Part shown: positions 35,662 to 45,475 of the stretch, piece by piece
How the letters are laid out: the number at the start of each line of letters is the position of its first letter
Numbering within the stretch: position 1 is the first letter of the stretch
NCBI GenBank assembly: GCA_028865235.1
Contig: CP114561.1
Span: 3,802,001 to 3,866,000 of the forward strand
Direction: 5' to 3'
Source: Candidatus Manganitrophus sp.
GTDB taxonomy: Bacteria > Nitrospirota > Nitrospiria > SBBL01 > Manganitrophaceae
Length of the DNA stretch: 64,000 nucleotides
Position numbers and translations under genes: made by a program
Notes under the pieces: model-generated
The model's input: only the letters and a program-made list of their open reading frames with translations
The model's database searches: none
Told to the model about the DNA's origin: nothing

Positions 35662-37626
35662 ATGTGTGGTATCGCAGGAATTTGGAATTTTAAATCAAGG
35701 GCCCCGGTTGATTCGGCGCTGTTGGGGCGGATGGTCCATGCGCTGGATCACCGCGGTCCGGACGATTCGGGGATCTACCTTTCGGGCGACGTCGGGCTGG
35801 GCCATACCCGGCTGAGCATCGTCGATCTCTCCGGCGGGCATCAACCGATGTGCAACGAGGACGGGTCGATTTGGGTGGTTTTTAACGGGGAGATCTATAA
35901 CCATCCCGAGCTTCGATCGGCTTTAATCAATAAAGGGCATACGTTTAAAACCCACTCCGATACCGAAGTGATCGTCCACGCCTATGAGGAGATGGGAGAG
36001 GGGTGTGTAAGGGCATTCAACGGCCAGTTCGTTTTTGCACTATGGGATGGGAAACGTCGCGAACTTTTTATCGCGCGAGATCGGATGGGGGTCCGCCCTT
36101 TCTTTTATGCCGAACACAATGGACGTTTCCTTTTCGGTTCGGAGATCAAAGCCCTCTTTGAAGATCCGACATTGCCGCGGGAAATCGATCCGTTTGCCGT
36201 CGATCAGGTCTTCACCTTCTGGTTCCCGATTCCGCCCCGGACCGGCTTCGCCGGTGTAAACGAACTTCCCCCCGGGCATACGATGACGGTGAGCGAGAAG
36301 AGAACGCGGATCAATCAGTACTGGAAGCTTGAATTTCCCGCGATCGAAGAATCGCGTGTTCCGAGTCCTCGTCCCGAAAAGTGGTATACCGAAGGGTTGA
36401 TGGAACTTCTGGACGAAGCGGTTCAAATCCGCCTTCGCGCCGATGTGCCGGTTGGCGCTTACTTAAGCGGGGGGTTGGACTCGTCCGTGATCACGGCCCT
36501 CTCCAAACGCCGGATCAACGATCAGCTCAAAACATTCTCGATCGGGTTCGAGGCGGAAGACTTCGATGAAACCGCCTTCCAATCGGAGGTCGTTCGCCAT
36601 CTTGGGACGGAACACCACGCCTTTCGATGCCTCAGCACGGAGATCGGGGCGGCGTTCCCGGCGGCGGTGTGGCACATGGAGCGGCCGGTCATTCGGACGG
36701 CGCCGGTTCCGATGATGCTTTTGGCCAAAGGGGTCCGGGAATCGGGGATCAAAGTCGTTCTGACCGGGGAGGGGGCCGATGAAGTGTTGGCCGGGTATGA
36801 CATTTTCAAAGAGGCGAAGGTAAGGCGATTTTGGGCTCGCGCTCCGCAGTCTCGGATGCGCCCTCTTCTGCTCCGGCGTCTTTACCCTTACCTTTCCGAT
36901 ATGAAGGGACAAGCCGCCGCTTATCTGACCGCGTTTTTTGGCCAGGGTTTGGAGGAGACGAACGACCCGTTTTACTCCCACGCTCCCCGTTGGCGGGTGA
37001 CCTCCCCGATCAAAGGGCTTTATTCGGAAGGAATGAGGGAGAAGTTAAAGGGATACGACCCGATCGCCGAGCTTCGCGACCAATTGCCGTCGGCCTTCTC
37101 GACATGGCATCCCCTCTCGCAAGCGCAATATCTGGAGTCGGCCTATCTTCTTCCCGGGTATATTCTCGCTTCTCAAGGGGACCGGATGGCGATGGCGCAC
37201 GGCGTCGAAGGGCGGTATCCATTTTTAGATCACCGGGTGATCGAATTTGCGGCGAATGTTCCGCCGATTTTTAAGTTGAAAGGCTTAAGAGAAAAACATA
37301 TTCTACGTGAAGGGGCGGAGGGGTTACTCCCTCCCGCTATTTTGAATAGAGAAAAACAGCCTTATCGTGCCCCGGATCAGGCCGCGCTTTTTCCGGAGGG
37401 AAAAGGGTTCGACTATGTGGAGGAAGCCCTTTCCTCGGAACGACTTGAAGAAGCCGGATTTTTTTCTGCGAAACCACTCAATACGCTTCTTGCAAAATGC
37501 CGCCGTCAGGAGAAAATGGGAATAAAAGATGGGATGGCGTTGGTCGGGTCGTTGTCGGTTCAATTGTTGTACAAGCAGTTTGTAAAGGGGAAAGTAGCAA
37601 CAGGCGCAAGGGGAGTGCTTCAATAG
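35662..37626 (+). CDS. Asparagine-synthase-type amidotransferase (exosortase A associated)
   Basis: A 654-residue glutamine-dependent amidotransferase. The N-terminal glutaminase starts MCGIAGIWNF with Cys2 as nucleophile (start chosen at 35662, GGAG upstream). The C-terminal synthetase has the ATP pyrophosphatase loop YLSGGLDSSVITAL and VLTGEGADEVLAGYD. Exosortase A loci commonly carry such a protein, with an unidentified carboxyl substrate rather than free aspartate. Its neighbours downstream are an acyl carrier protein, an acyl-CoA ligase and an NAD-synthase-like amidoligase. Confidence 0.9.
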   Translation: MCGIAGIWNFKSRAPVDSALLGRMVHALDHRGPDDSGIYLSGDVGLGHTRLSIVDLSGGHQPMCNEDGSIWVVFNGEIYNHPELRSALINKGHTFKTHSDTEVIVHAYEEMGEGCVRAFNGQFVFALWDGKRRELFIARDRMGVRPFFYAEHNGRFLFGSEIKALFEDPTLPREIDPFAVDQVFTFWFPIPPRTGFAGVNELPPGHTMTVSEKRTRINQYWKLEFPAIEESRVPSPRPEKWYTEGLMELLDEAVQIRLRADVPVGAYLSGGLDSSVITALSKRRINDQLKTFSIGFEAEDFDETAFQSEVVRHLGTEHHAFRCLSTEIGAAFPAAVWHMERPVIRTAPVPMMLLAKGVRESGIKVVLTGEGADEVLAGYDIFKEAKVRRFWARAPQSRMRPLLLRRLYPYLSDMKGQAAAYLTAFFGQGLEETNDPFYSHAPRWRVTSPIKGLYSEGMREKLKGYDPIAELRDQLPSAFSTWHPLSQAQYLESAYLLPGYILASQGDRMAMAHGVEGRYPFLDHRVIEFAANVPPIFKLKGLREKHILREGAEGLLPPAILNREKQPYRAPDQAALFPEGKGFDYVEEALSSERLEEAGFFSAKPLNTLLAKCRRQEKMGIKDGMALVGSLSVQLLYKQFVKGKVATGARGVLQ

Positions 37627-37627
37627 A

Positions 37628-37667
37628 ATCGAAGGACTATCTTAGGTAAATATATTTACCCTTCGAT
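37628..37667. other. Long dyad/hairpin between amidotransferase and ACP genes
   Basis: An outer pair atcgaag (37628-37634) with cttcgat (37661-37667) encloses a perfect 16-base palindrome ggtaaatatatttacc (37645-37660). No T-run follows, so it is not a simple terminator. It could be an operator or an RNA stem between the two genes. Confidence 0.45.
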
Positions 37668-37737
37668 AAGAGGCGGGATCAGCCTCGGGTGTGAAATGAG
37701 GGTATACTTAAAACATATAGGAACCGGAGGGATATAC

Positions 37738-38007
37738 TTGGGAAACACAATTAACGAGAAGTTGCGTGAATTTATTACAGACAATTTTCTTTTCGGAGAT
37801 ACGTCAAAAGCGTTAAACGACGGAGATTCTTTCTTGGAAAAGGGGATCATCGATTCGACCGGGGTGGTCCATTTGGTTTCTTATGTCGAGGAGGCTTTCG
37901 GAATCACCGTCAATGATGAAGAGATCCTTCCGGAAAATTTCGATACCATTTCTCGGCTCGCCCAGTTCGTTCAGAAAAAAACAGGAGTCGTCACAGGATC
38001 TGCATGA
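37738..38007 (+). CDS. Acyl carrier protein
   Basis: An 89-residue acyl or peptidyl carrier protein. The phosphopantetheine site is Ser40 in GIIDSTGVVHLV. The rest is acidic and helical, with a C-terminal DTISRLAQFVQKK. The start is taken as TTG at 37738 because GGAGG lies seven bases upstream and the family length fits; an ATG at 37696 would add 14 atypical residues. It overlaps the acyl-CoA ligase gene by ATGA, so the two are coupled and the ligase probably loads this carrier. Confidence 0.87.
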   Translation: MGNTINEKLREFITDNFLFGDTSKALNDGDSFLEKGIIDSTGVVHLVSYVEEAFGITVNDEEILPENFDTISRLAQFVQKKTGVVTGSA

Positions 38008-39515
38008 TGAGATTGGAAGAGGTGATCGCTCAGACAATTGAGCGCTGGCCGAACCGCACGGCGATCGTCCATAAAGACCGAAGCTGGACCTATGCCGAGG
38101 TGGGAGCGCGTGCGGCCGAGCTGAAAAAGAAGCTGTCCGAGGCGGGATTCTCCGAAGGAGACCGGGCCGTTTTATGGATGGAGAATTCTGCGGAGTATGT
38201 TGCCGCCTATCTGGCGGTGATGGGGCTCGGCGGGTGCGTCGTCGCGCTGCACCCGCAGATGTCCCTCTCCGAGGTCTCTCGGATCATCACCCATGTCGGC
38301 GCGGCCGGTTTAATCGTCTCTCCTTTGATCCGGGCATGGACTTCGGGTGATTTCGAGTCGACCTGTTTGCGGTTCATCCTCAGGGAGGACGAGACGATCC
38401 GGTGCCGTGGCGCCGGTGAAATGGAAAAAAGTCCGGCCGGCCTGGCTCAAATCATCTACACCTCCGGCTCGACGGGACGGCCGAAGGGGGTGATGCTTTC
38501 TCACCAAAATCTGATTTCAAATACCCGATCCATCCTCGCCTATCTTCAGTTGAGTTCGGAAGATTCCATCGTGGCGGTTCTTCCGTTTGTCTACGCTTAC
38601 GGCAATTCGGTCATGCTCACCCATTTGTTCGTCGGTGGGAAAATCGTAATCGAAAACAGTTTCGTCTACCCAAACCTGATTTTGGAGCGGATTTCCAAGG
38701 AGCGGGTCACCGGCTTCTCCGGTGTGGCATCGACCTATACCCTTCTGTTGAATCAATCGAATCTCAAGGCGGACTCATTTCCGGCGTTGCGTTACTTGAC
38801 GAATGCCGGCGGTCCGATGCCTTCTGGGCTCCTCGGCAGGCTGCGCTCTCTTTTTTCGGAAAAAGAGATCTATCTCATGTATGGCCAGACCGAAGCGACG
38901 GCGCGATTGACCTATCTTCCTCCGAATGCGCTTTTTCAAAAAGCCGGGTCTGCGGGGAGACCCGTCCCCGGCGTCGCGTTGAAAATCGTAAAAGAGGGGG
39001 GAGCGGTTGCCCGTCCCGGCGAAGTCGGGGAGATTTATGCGTCCGGGGAGAATATCATGCAGGGATATTGGAACGATCCGGAGGCGACCGCCAAAGCGTT
39101 GGAGGGAGGATGGCTACGGACCGGAGATATGGGACATTTGGACGAAGAGGGATATCTGACGATTGTCGGCCGCAACAGCGAGATGATCAAATCGGGCGCC
39201 TATCGCATCAGCCCGGTCGAAATTGAAGAGGTGCTCCTCCGCCATCCGGCGGTGAAAGAGGCCGGGGTCGTCGGCGTCGATGATCCCATTTTAGGAGAGG
39301 CGATCTGCGGCGTGGTCGCTCCAAAACAGGAGCATCAACCGACCGATATGGAATTGCTCGCCCATTGCGCCCGCCATCTCGCCCCTTATAAAAGGCCCAA
39401 GGTGATTTGTCTGGTGAAGGAGCTTCCCAAATCTTTTTCCGGCAAGGTGTTGCGGCAGGAGCTTCGCGAAATCAGCCGGACGGTGTTTAAATCACCGGTG
39501 CGAACGGCCCATTAG
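38004..39515 (+). CDS. AMP-dependent acyl-CoA/ACP ligase (exosortase A associated)
   Basis: A 503-residue member of the ANL adenylating family. It has the P-loop-like A3 motif IIYTSGSTGRPKGVM, the YGQTEA(T) motif, the hinge WLRTGDMG and the C-terminal catalytic Lys region (KSFSGKVLR). This family occurs in exosortase A loci. Overlap with the upstream ACP gene suggests it activates an acid and loads it onto that carrier. The acid cannot be told; it may be an amino acid or short acyl group for the polymer. Confidence 0.9.
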   Translation: MMRLEEVIAQTIERWPNRTAIVHKDRSWTYAEVGARAAELKKKLSEAGFSEGDRAVLWMENSAEYVAAYLAVMGLGGCVVALHPQMSLSEVSRIITHVGAAGLIVSPLIRAWTSGDFESTCLRFILREDETIRCRGAGEMEKSPAGLAQIIYTSGSTGRPKGVMLSHQNLISNTRSILAYLQLSSEDSIVAVLPFVYAYGNSVMLTHLFVGGKIVIENSFVYPNLILERISKERVTGFSGVASTYTLLLNQSNLKADSFPALRYLTNAGGPMPSGLLGRLRSLFSEKEIYLMYGQTEATARLTYLPPNALFQKAGSAGRPVPGVALKIVKEGGAVARPGEVGEIYASGENIMQGYWNDPEATAKALEGGWLRTGDMGHLDEEGYLTIVGRNSEMIKSGAYRISPVEIEEVLLRHPAVKEAGVVGVDDPILGEAICGVVAPKQEHQPTDMELLAHCARHLAPYKRPKVICLVKELPKSFSGKVLRQELREISRTVFKSPVRTAH

Positions 39516-39523
39516 GAGTAAAA

Positions 39524-40513
39524 ATGTCGATGAAGAAATTTTCCAAGGATGTTTTAAATATCAATGCCGCCGAGGTGACCGAGAAGATCGAGAAAGCCTT
39601 GCGGGAACAGGTCGCTCAATTGAAGAGAAGAGGAGTGGTCGTCGGCCTCTCGGGCGGCATCGACAGCAGCGTGACCGCGGCCCTTTGCACTAAGGCGTTG
39701 GGGCGTGAGCGTGTCTTGGGGTTATTCATGCCGGAGCTCGACTCCTCCGACGACAGCATGAAGCTCGGCCGGCTTTTGGCCGATTCTCTCGGAGTCGAGA
39801 GCGTTGTCGAGGACATCGGACCGCTTCTGGAGGCGGCCGGCTGTTATCGAAGAAGAGACGAAGCGATCCGGGCGCAAGTCCCAGAATATCGAAAAGGGTA
39901 TAAGTCGAAGATCGTCTTGGCCAATATTTTGGAGAAAGACGGCTTTAATTTCTTCCACCTGGTCGTCGAGTCGGACAAGGGGGAGAGGAAGACGGTCCGT
40001 TTGAATGTAAAGTCCTATCTCGGGATCGTCGCCGCCACCAACATGAAGCAACGGGCCAGAAAGTTTTTCGAATACTACCATGCAGATCGGCTCCAATATG
40101 TGGTTGCGGGAACGCCGAATCGGTTGGAATATGATCAAGGTTTTTTCGTGAAGAACGGTGACGGCGCCGCGGATATCAAGCCGATCGCCCATCTTTATAA
40201 AACCCAGGTTTACCAATTGGCCGCCTATTTGGGGGTTCCCGCCGAAATTCGCCAGCGGCCGCCGACGACCGATACCTATTCACTGCCGCAGTCGCAGGAG
40301 GAGTTTTACTTCTCGCTTCCCTATGACAAGATGGACCTCTGTCTCTATGCGAAGAACGCGGGTGTCTCCGCCGCAGAGGTGGCGGGGGAGATCGGCTTAA
40401 CCGCTCAGCAGGTGGAGCGGGTCTATCGGGATATCGACGCCAAAAGAAACGCCACCCGCTATATGCATTCCAAACCATTACTGGTTGAAGAGGTCGGCGA
40501 GATTCTCATCTGA
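39524..40513 (+). CDS. NAD-synthase-like ATP pyrophosphatase/amidoligase
   Basis: A 329-residue N-type PP-loop enzyme, with loop VVGLSGGIDSSVTAAL and a C-terminal segment like NadE (GTPNRLEYDQGFFVKNGDGAADIKPIAHLYKTQVYQLAAYLGVP, read in pieces). The glutaminase domain of long NadE is absent, so it would use ammonia or an amide from the neighbouring asparagine-synthase-type protein. In an exopolysaccharide locus a tailoring role is possible, though a true NAD synthase cannot be excluded. It follows the acyl ligase after eight bases. Confidence 0.85.
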   Translation: MSMKKFSKDVLNINAAEVTEKIEKALREQVAQLKRRGVVVGLSGGIDSSVTAALCTKALGRERVLGLFMPELDSSDDSMKLGRLLADSLGVESVVEDIGPLLEAAGCYRRRDEAIRAQVPEYRKGYKSKIVLANILEKDGFNFFHLVVESDKGERKTVRLNVKSYLGIVAATNMKQRARKFFEYYHADRLQYVVAGTPNRLEYDQGFFVKNGDGAADIKPIAHLYKTQVYQLAAYLGVPAEIRQRPPTTDTYSLPQSQEEFYFSLPYDKMDLCLYAKNAGVSAAEVAGEIGLTAQQVERVYRDIDAKRNATRYMHSKPLLVEEVGEILI

Positions 40514-40544
40514 GGGGCCGATCCCTTTCGTTTAGACACGACTT

Positions 40545-42098
40545 ATGAAACTTACAAGCAAATCAGTCATTCTTGCGAATGCCAAAGAGAATTTTTTAAT
40601 CAATGGGCAGATTCTCGGTTTGGCAGGTCTTCTCATTTTCGCCCTCGCTTTTTGTTATGCCCAGGTGTTTGTGACCCTGGTCCGTCTCTGGTGGAACAAC
40701 GACATTTACTCGTATGGCTTCCTCATCCCCTGGATCAGCCTTTATCTGGTCTGGGTCCAAAGAGAAAAGCTGCGCGTGATCGCGCCGGCCCCGGACCTTT
40801 TGAAAGGGGGTCTCTTACTTCTGGCCGGTTTAATGATCCTGGCGCTCGGTCAAGCGAGCGGGATTGCCTTGCTTGAAGAGCTCTCGTTGATTGTCACCCT
40901 GGCGGGTGGGGTTCTTCTGCTCCTGGGAAAGGGGTTTCTTTATCGCTTGTGGCTTCCGATCGCCTATCTTCTTTTTATGATCCCCGTTTGGGGGTTCATT
41001 ACGGAACGGCTCCATCTCCCCTTTCAGCTTTTTTCGGCGAATCTGGGGACAAAGCTTTTACAATTCGGGGGGATTCCGGCCTATCGGAATGGAATCTATA
41101 TCGAGTTGCCGAATATCATCTTGGAAGTGGCGAATGCATGCAGCGGGGTCAACTATCTGATCGCGGTGGTTGCGATCGGGATTCCGATGGCCAACCTTTT
41201 TCTCAACGGGTGGTGGCGAAAAGCGGTTCTGATCGGATTTTCGGTCACCATCGCGGCTTTCAGCAACGTGTTGCGGGTGGCCCTGATCGGAACGCTTTCT
41301 TATTACGGAATTGCAGGAGACCTTCACGGTCCTCTCCACATCCTGCAGGGACTTTCCGTCTCCATGATCGGCTATGGGGCCATTTTTGCGGGGGTGTGGT
41401 TTCTCTCGCATCCTGCGGCTCCGGCGGCATCCTTTGGAAATGCTCCGGCGCCGGAATCGCGTCGGCTCTCCATTTTGAAGCAGGAGACGATCTACCTCGG
41501 CCTGTCGGTCTGCGCCATTTTATTGTTGGCCGGGGGTTATCTTCATTTCTATCAAGGGTCGTCGGTTCCGTTGAAGCGGAGCCTGGGGGATTTTCCCGTT
41601 CAGGTCGGAGGCTGGATCGGGAAAGAAACGTCTCCGGACGATTCCTTCAGTGGCAATTTTGGCGTGGATCAGGAGCTTTCGAGGAGCTACCGTACTATTT
41701 TCGGCGAGTCTGTTCGTTTTTATATCGGATATTACGAATACCAGGACCATGGGAAAGAGCTGGTTCACTATAAAATGCTTGAACTTCATCGGAAGTCGGA
41801 AAAAATAAAAGTCGGCGTCGAGGGCGGCAACGTCATCGAGGTGAATCGCGTCGTGGACGAAAATGCAAAGAAGGTCACCTTCTTTTGGTACCATTTGTAT
41901 GGGAGCGACGTTGCGGACTGGTATCAGGCAAAAAAAGAGATGACGATTCAGTCTTTGTTCAGAGGCAGGACTCACGGCGCCGTCGTCATGGTCACGGCCG
42001 ACCTGTCTCATCCGGAGGATCTTAAGAAGGCATCCGCACACAGCGCCTCATTTATAGAGGTGATCCGACCTCTGCTTCCCAAATTCTTACCCCAATGA
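40545..42098 (+). CDS. xrtA: Exosortase A fused to EpsI domain
   Basis: A 517-residue membrane enzyme. The first 290 residues have about eight membrane helices and carry the exosortase catalytic residues: Cys199 in NACSGVNYL, Arg244 in NVLRVALIG and His265 (or His261) in HGPLHILQG. The remainder is an EpsI/DUF3485-type domain outside the membrane (KRSLGDFPVQVGGW ... FFWYHLYGSDVADWYQAKK). Exosortase cleaves proteins with a PEP-CTERM tail and probably attaches them to the surface polymer. No PEP-CTERM protein is seen in this window, so substrates must lie elsewhere. The FemAB gene overlaps the end by ATGA. Confidence 0.93.
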   Translation: MKLTSKSVILANAKENFLINGQILGLAGLLIFALAFCYAQVFVTLVRLWWNNDIYSYGFLIPWISLYLVWVQREKLRVIAPAPDLLKGGLLLLAGLMILALGQASGIALLEELSLIVTLAGGVLLLLGKGFLYRLWLPIAYLLFMIPVWGFITERLHLPFQLFSANLGTKLLQFGGIPAYRNGIYIELPNIILEVANACSGVNYLIAVVAIGIPMANLFLNGWWRKAVLIGFSVTIAAFSNVLRVALIGTLSYYGIAGDLHGPLHILQGLSVSMIGYGAIFAGVWFLSHPAAPAASFGNAPAPESRRLSILKQETIYLGLSVCAILLLAGGYLHFYQGSSVPLKRSLGDFPVQVGGWIGKETSPDDSFSGNFGVDQELSRSYRTIFGESVRFYIGYYEYQDHGKELVHYKMLELHRKSEKIKVGVEGGNVIEVNRVVDENAKKVTFFWYHLYGSDVADWYQAKKEMTIQSLFRGRTHGAVVMVTADLSHPEDLKKASAHSASFIEVIRPLLPKFLPQ

Positions 42099-43195
42099 GC
42101 CGCGACCCTAAAATAGACAACAAAATAAACGTTGTCACTTCGATGGAGCAGTGGAGGGAGCTTTCCAAAGAGTGGAATGATCTCCTTCAGCGGTCGGGAT
42201 CGAACCGCGTTTTTCTCACATCGGAATGGCTTTACTCCTGGGCGGAGTGTTTCCTTAAAGAAGGCCGCGCGCTTTATATTCTGACGGTTTACAATGACAA
42301 GACCCTCATCGGAATCGCCCCCTGGTGCATACGGAAAGCGCGATACGCGGGTTTTCCGATGCGGCGGATCGAATTTCTCGGAACGCCCGAAACCGGATCG
42401 GATTATCTCGACGTTTTTGCAAAAAAAGGGAAAGAAAAAGAGGTCGCCCGATCGATTTATCATTTTCTTTTTGGCGAAGGGGCTTCTCAGTGGGACTGTT
42501 TCGGGTTTCTCGATATTCCTTCCGATTCCTTGTTTCTTCTTCACTTCATGGAGCAGATGGAAGAGGATGGAAAGTATCTGGAGGTGGAAGCGGGGGCCTT
42601 TTGCCCTTCTCTTGCTCTCCCTAAAACGCGTGAAGAATTTTTGGCCCGATTGACCCAAAATCGAAGACAAAAATATACAAGGGACTTGAGGGTTTTAGAA
42701 CGGGAAGGGAATGTCCGTTATGACTCCGTCAAATTGGACGAGGCCGGGCCAATCCTCAAAGACTTCAGAGAGCTTTATCAGAAGCGGTGGGCCGACTCGG
42801 ACGCGCTCTTTCTTTTTCTTGAGAGGGTTCTCCTGCATGGTTCGGGAGAGGAGAAGGTTCAGGCTGATTTTTTGAATGTAAACGGAAAAAATGTGGCAGG
42901 ACTTCTGCATTTACGCTCTGGAAAAAGTTTTTTGATGTATCTGATGGCGGTGGATCACTCATTCAGTAAAACCGTCAGCGTTGGAAATCTGTTGGTGGGA
43001 CTCTCGATCGAAAAAGCCATAGCGGAGGGATTTTCCGAATATAACTTTCTCAAGGGGAACGAGGAATATAAGTTTCACTGGGCTGACAAAGGAGACCGCT
43101 CGCTCCACCTCTTTTTTTATAAACGAAGATGGCCTCTGCTGATCTGGCTGACGGTTCGATTTTTAAAATCGATCGCCAAGATTTGGGTGAGATAG
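42095..43195 (+). CDS. GNAT/CelD-like acyltransferase
   Basis: A 366-residue protein of the FemAB/CelD-like GNAT group found near cellulose and exosortase genes. It has two halves, with FLTSEWLYSWAECF near residue 40, a conserved NRRQKYTRDLR block (~190) and the C-terminal GNAT part (YNFLKGNEEYKFHWADK). Such proteins transfer an acyl or aminoacyl group; the donor might be the ACP of this locus. It overlaps xrtA by four bases. Confidence 0.83.
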   Translation: MSRDPKIDNKINVVTSMEQWRELSKEWNDLLQRSGSNRVFLTSEWLYSWAECFLKEGRALYILTVYNDKTLIGIAPWCIRKARYAGFPMRRIEFLGTPETGSDYLDVFAKKGKEKEVARSIYHFLFGEGASQWDCFGFLDIPSDSLFLLHFMEQMEEDGKYLEVEAGAFCPSLALPKTREEFLARLTQNRRQKYTRDLRVLEREGNVRYDSVKLDEAGPILKDFRELYQKRWADSDALFLFLERVLLHGSGEEKVQADFLNVNGKNVAGLLHLRSGKSFLMYLMAVDHSFSKTVSVGNLLVGLSIEKAIAEGFSEYNFLKGNEEYKFHWADKGDRSLHLFFYKRRWPLLIWLTVRFLKSIAKIWVR

Positions 43196-43200
43196 TTTCG

Positions 43201-44232
43201 ATGAAGATCGGCTTATACCAACCGAAAGATCGCCTTCGATGGGAAGACTATGTCAAAAGCGCTGCCGCATCGACCCTTTATCATCATATCGGTTGGAAGG
43301 AGATCGTTGAGAAGAGTTTCGGCCAGAAAACATATTATTGGTATGCGGAAGACCGGCTCGGCCATATCCGGGGGGTTTTCCCCGCCGTTCACCTCAAGAG
43401 CTTTCTCTTCGGGAATTTTATGGTCTCCCTTCCGTATTTCAATTACGGCGGTATCTGCGCCGAGGAGGATTCGGTGACGGCCGCCTTTTTGGAAGAAGCG
43501 GCCCGATGCGCCGAGAAAGAGGGAATGTCCCATATCGAGTTGAGGCAGGAAGCCCCTTTGAATATCGGTCTCCCTTACAAAACCGCGAAGGTGTCGATGC
43601 GGCTGAGCCTTCCCGCGAACAGCGATGCGCTCTTTAAGACCTTTGATGCCAAGCTTAGAAGCCAGGTTCGACGACCGACGAAAGATGGAATGGTTTCGAA
43701 GATCGGAAAGTGCGATGAGCTCGACAGCTTCTACGCCGTCTTCTCCGAAAATATGCGCGACCTCGGAACACCCGTTTATCCGAAAGCATTTTTCAAAAAT
43801 ATCCTGGAGACGTTCCCGGAAACGAGTTGGATCTGCACGGTTTACCAAGGGTCGCTTCCGGTCGCTTCCGGGTTTTTGATCGGGTTCCGAGAAATGATTG
43901 AAATCCCCTGGGCCTCTTCGTTGAAAGCGTATAGCCGATCGAGTCCGAACATGCTTCTTTACTGGGCCGTGCTGGAGTTCGCTTGCGAGAGGGGATATCG
44001 GCTTTTTGATTTCGGCCGTTCGACGCCGGGGGAAGGGACTTACAAATTTAAAGCACAGTGGGGGGCCAAGGCGGTTCCGTTGTATTGGCACTACTGGATG
44101 AAAAATGAGGGGGCGCTTCCGGAATTGAACCCTAAAAATCCGAAGTATGCGGCGGCGATCCGGCTCTGGAAAAAGCTTCCGGTCGGCTTAACGAAACTGA
44201 TTGGCCCTTCGATCGTGAGGAATCTTCCATGA
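43201..44232 (+). CDS. XrtA-associated FemAB protein
   Basis: A 343-residue FemAB-like aminoacyl/acyltransferase. The family marks are the N-terminal LYHHIGWKEIVEKSFG, the VFPAVHLKSFLFG segment, RRPTKDG (~155) and the C-terminal FDFGRSTPGEGTYKFKAQWG. FemAB proteins transfer amino acids to peptidoglycan; the exosortase branch is thought to act on the surface polymer. ATG at 43201 is taken as start, six bases after the preceding stop. The DegT gene overlaps it by ATGA. Confidence 0.88.
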   Translation: MKIGLYQPKDRLRWEDYVKSAAASTLYHHIGWKEIVEKSFGQKTYYWYAEDRLGHIRGVFPAVHLKSFLFGNFMVSLPYFNYGGICAEEDSVTAAFLEEAARCAEKEGMSHIELRQEAPLNIGLPYKTAKVSMRLSLPANSDALFKTFDAKLRSQVRRPTKDGMVSKIGKCDELDSFYAVFSENMRDLGTPVYPKAFFKNILETFPETSWICTVYQGSLPVASGFLIGFREMIEIPWASSLKAYSRSSPNMLLYWAVLEFACERGYRLFDFGRSTPGEGTYKFKAQWGAKAVPLYWHYWMKNEGALPELNPKNPKYAAAIRLWKKLPVGLTKLIGPSIVRNLP

Positions 44233-45454
44233 AGATACAGCGGACGATTCCTCCGGCGGCGGCCCTGCTCGATTGGCGAGACCTTGGACGAGGGGTGACC
44301 GGTCTGTTTTCCAATCGCGTTTCGGCTCGGCGGGTCGAAGCCGAGATGAAGGCCTATTTCGGCGTGAAGCATCTCTTCCTCGTTTCATCCGGAAAAGCCG
44401 CGCTGACGCTGATCTTGCTTGCGCTGAAGTCGCTCTCTCCGAAGAGAGAGGTGGTGATTCCGGCGTATACCTGTTTCTCCGTTCCTTCGGCCGTCGTGAA
44501 AGCCGGACTCGATGTGGCGCTGTGTGATCTTGATGCTTCGACATTCGATTTTGATTACAGACTTCTGGAAGCGGCGGTGAATGAAAAGACCCTCTGCGTG
44601 ATTCCGAGCCACCTTTTCGGTATTCCATCGGAGATGGACCGGGTCAATGCGATTTGCAGGGAGAAGGGCGTTTATGTCGTCGAAGATGCCGCCCAGGCGA
44701 TGGGGGGACCTACAAAGGGGGAAAACTCGGCACACTCGGAGATGTTGGCTTTTTCAGTCTCGGTCGCGGCAAGAACATCACCTGCGGTTCGGGCGGGATT
44801 ATTGTCACAAATTCGGATTCAATCGCCGAGGCGATCCGCCGGCACGATCATGGCCTTGAAGCCCCGCGGATGGGTGAAACGCTCGGCGAGCTTCTACAAC
44901 TGATGTTGATGGCCTTTTTTATTCGGCCGGTCTTTTACTGGTTTCCGGCCGGGCTTCCTTTTCTTAAACTGGGGGAGACTTTTTTCCACCGAGACTTTCC
45001 GGTGAAGCGGTTGTCGGGGGCGAAAGCCGGCCTCCTGCGAAATTGGCGGGAGCGCCTGGAGCGATCGAATCAAAAGAGAGCGGAAACGGCGGCCTATTTC
45101 AGAGAACATTTGCAATTGAAGACATCGAAGAAAGAAAATATTCCCTATCTCCGTTTGCCGATCCTGATGAATCGCCGTGAAGAGCGCGACCGGCTTTACG
45201 CCCTCTCGCGAAAGCAGGGTTACGGCCTCAGTCTGATGTATCCAGCGCCGATCAATGAAATCGAAGAGATCAAGGACGATTTCAAGGGAAGCGACTTTCC
45301 CGTCGCGAAAAAGATGGCGGAGACCCTTTTTGCATTGCCGACCCATCCGTATCTTTCGGAGCAGGACAAGAGAGAGATTTGTACGCTTCTTGCCAGAGAG
45401 TCCCCCTCGCAAGATCTCGGATGGGCTGCGGATTGTTCGATCGGAAATCGTTAG
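44229..45454 (+). CDS. DegT/DnrJ/EryC1-type PLP aminotransferase (frameshifted)
   Basis: A sugar aminotransferase of about 405 residues that converts a nucleotide keto-sugar to an amino sugar. Visible are LVSSGKAALTL, the VIPAYTCFS block, VVEDAAQAMGG (Asp binding the PLP nitrogen) and SLGRGKNITCGSGG with the PLP Lys. The frame breaks at six G (44702-44707); a seventh joins AQAMGG to TYKGGKLGTLGDVG. An amino sugar in the polymer would fit the deacetylases and FemAB proteins in the locus. Confidence 0.85.
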
Positions 45455-45475
45455 ATCACTTGGATTGATTGTTAA

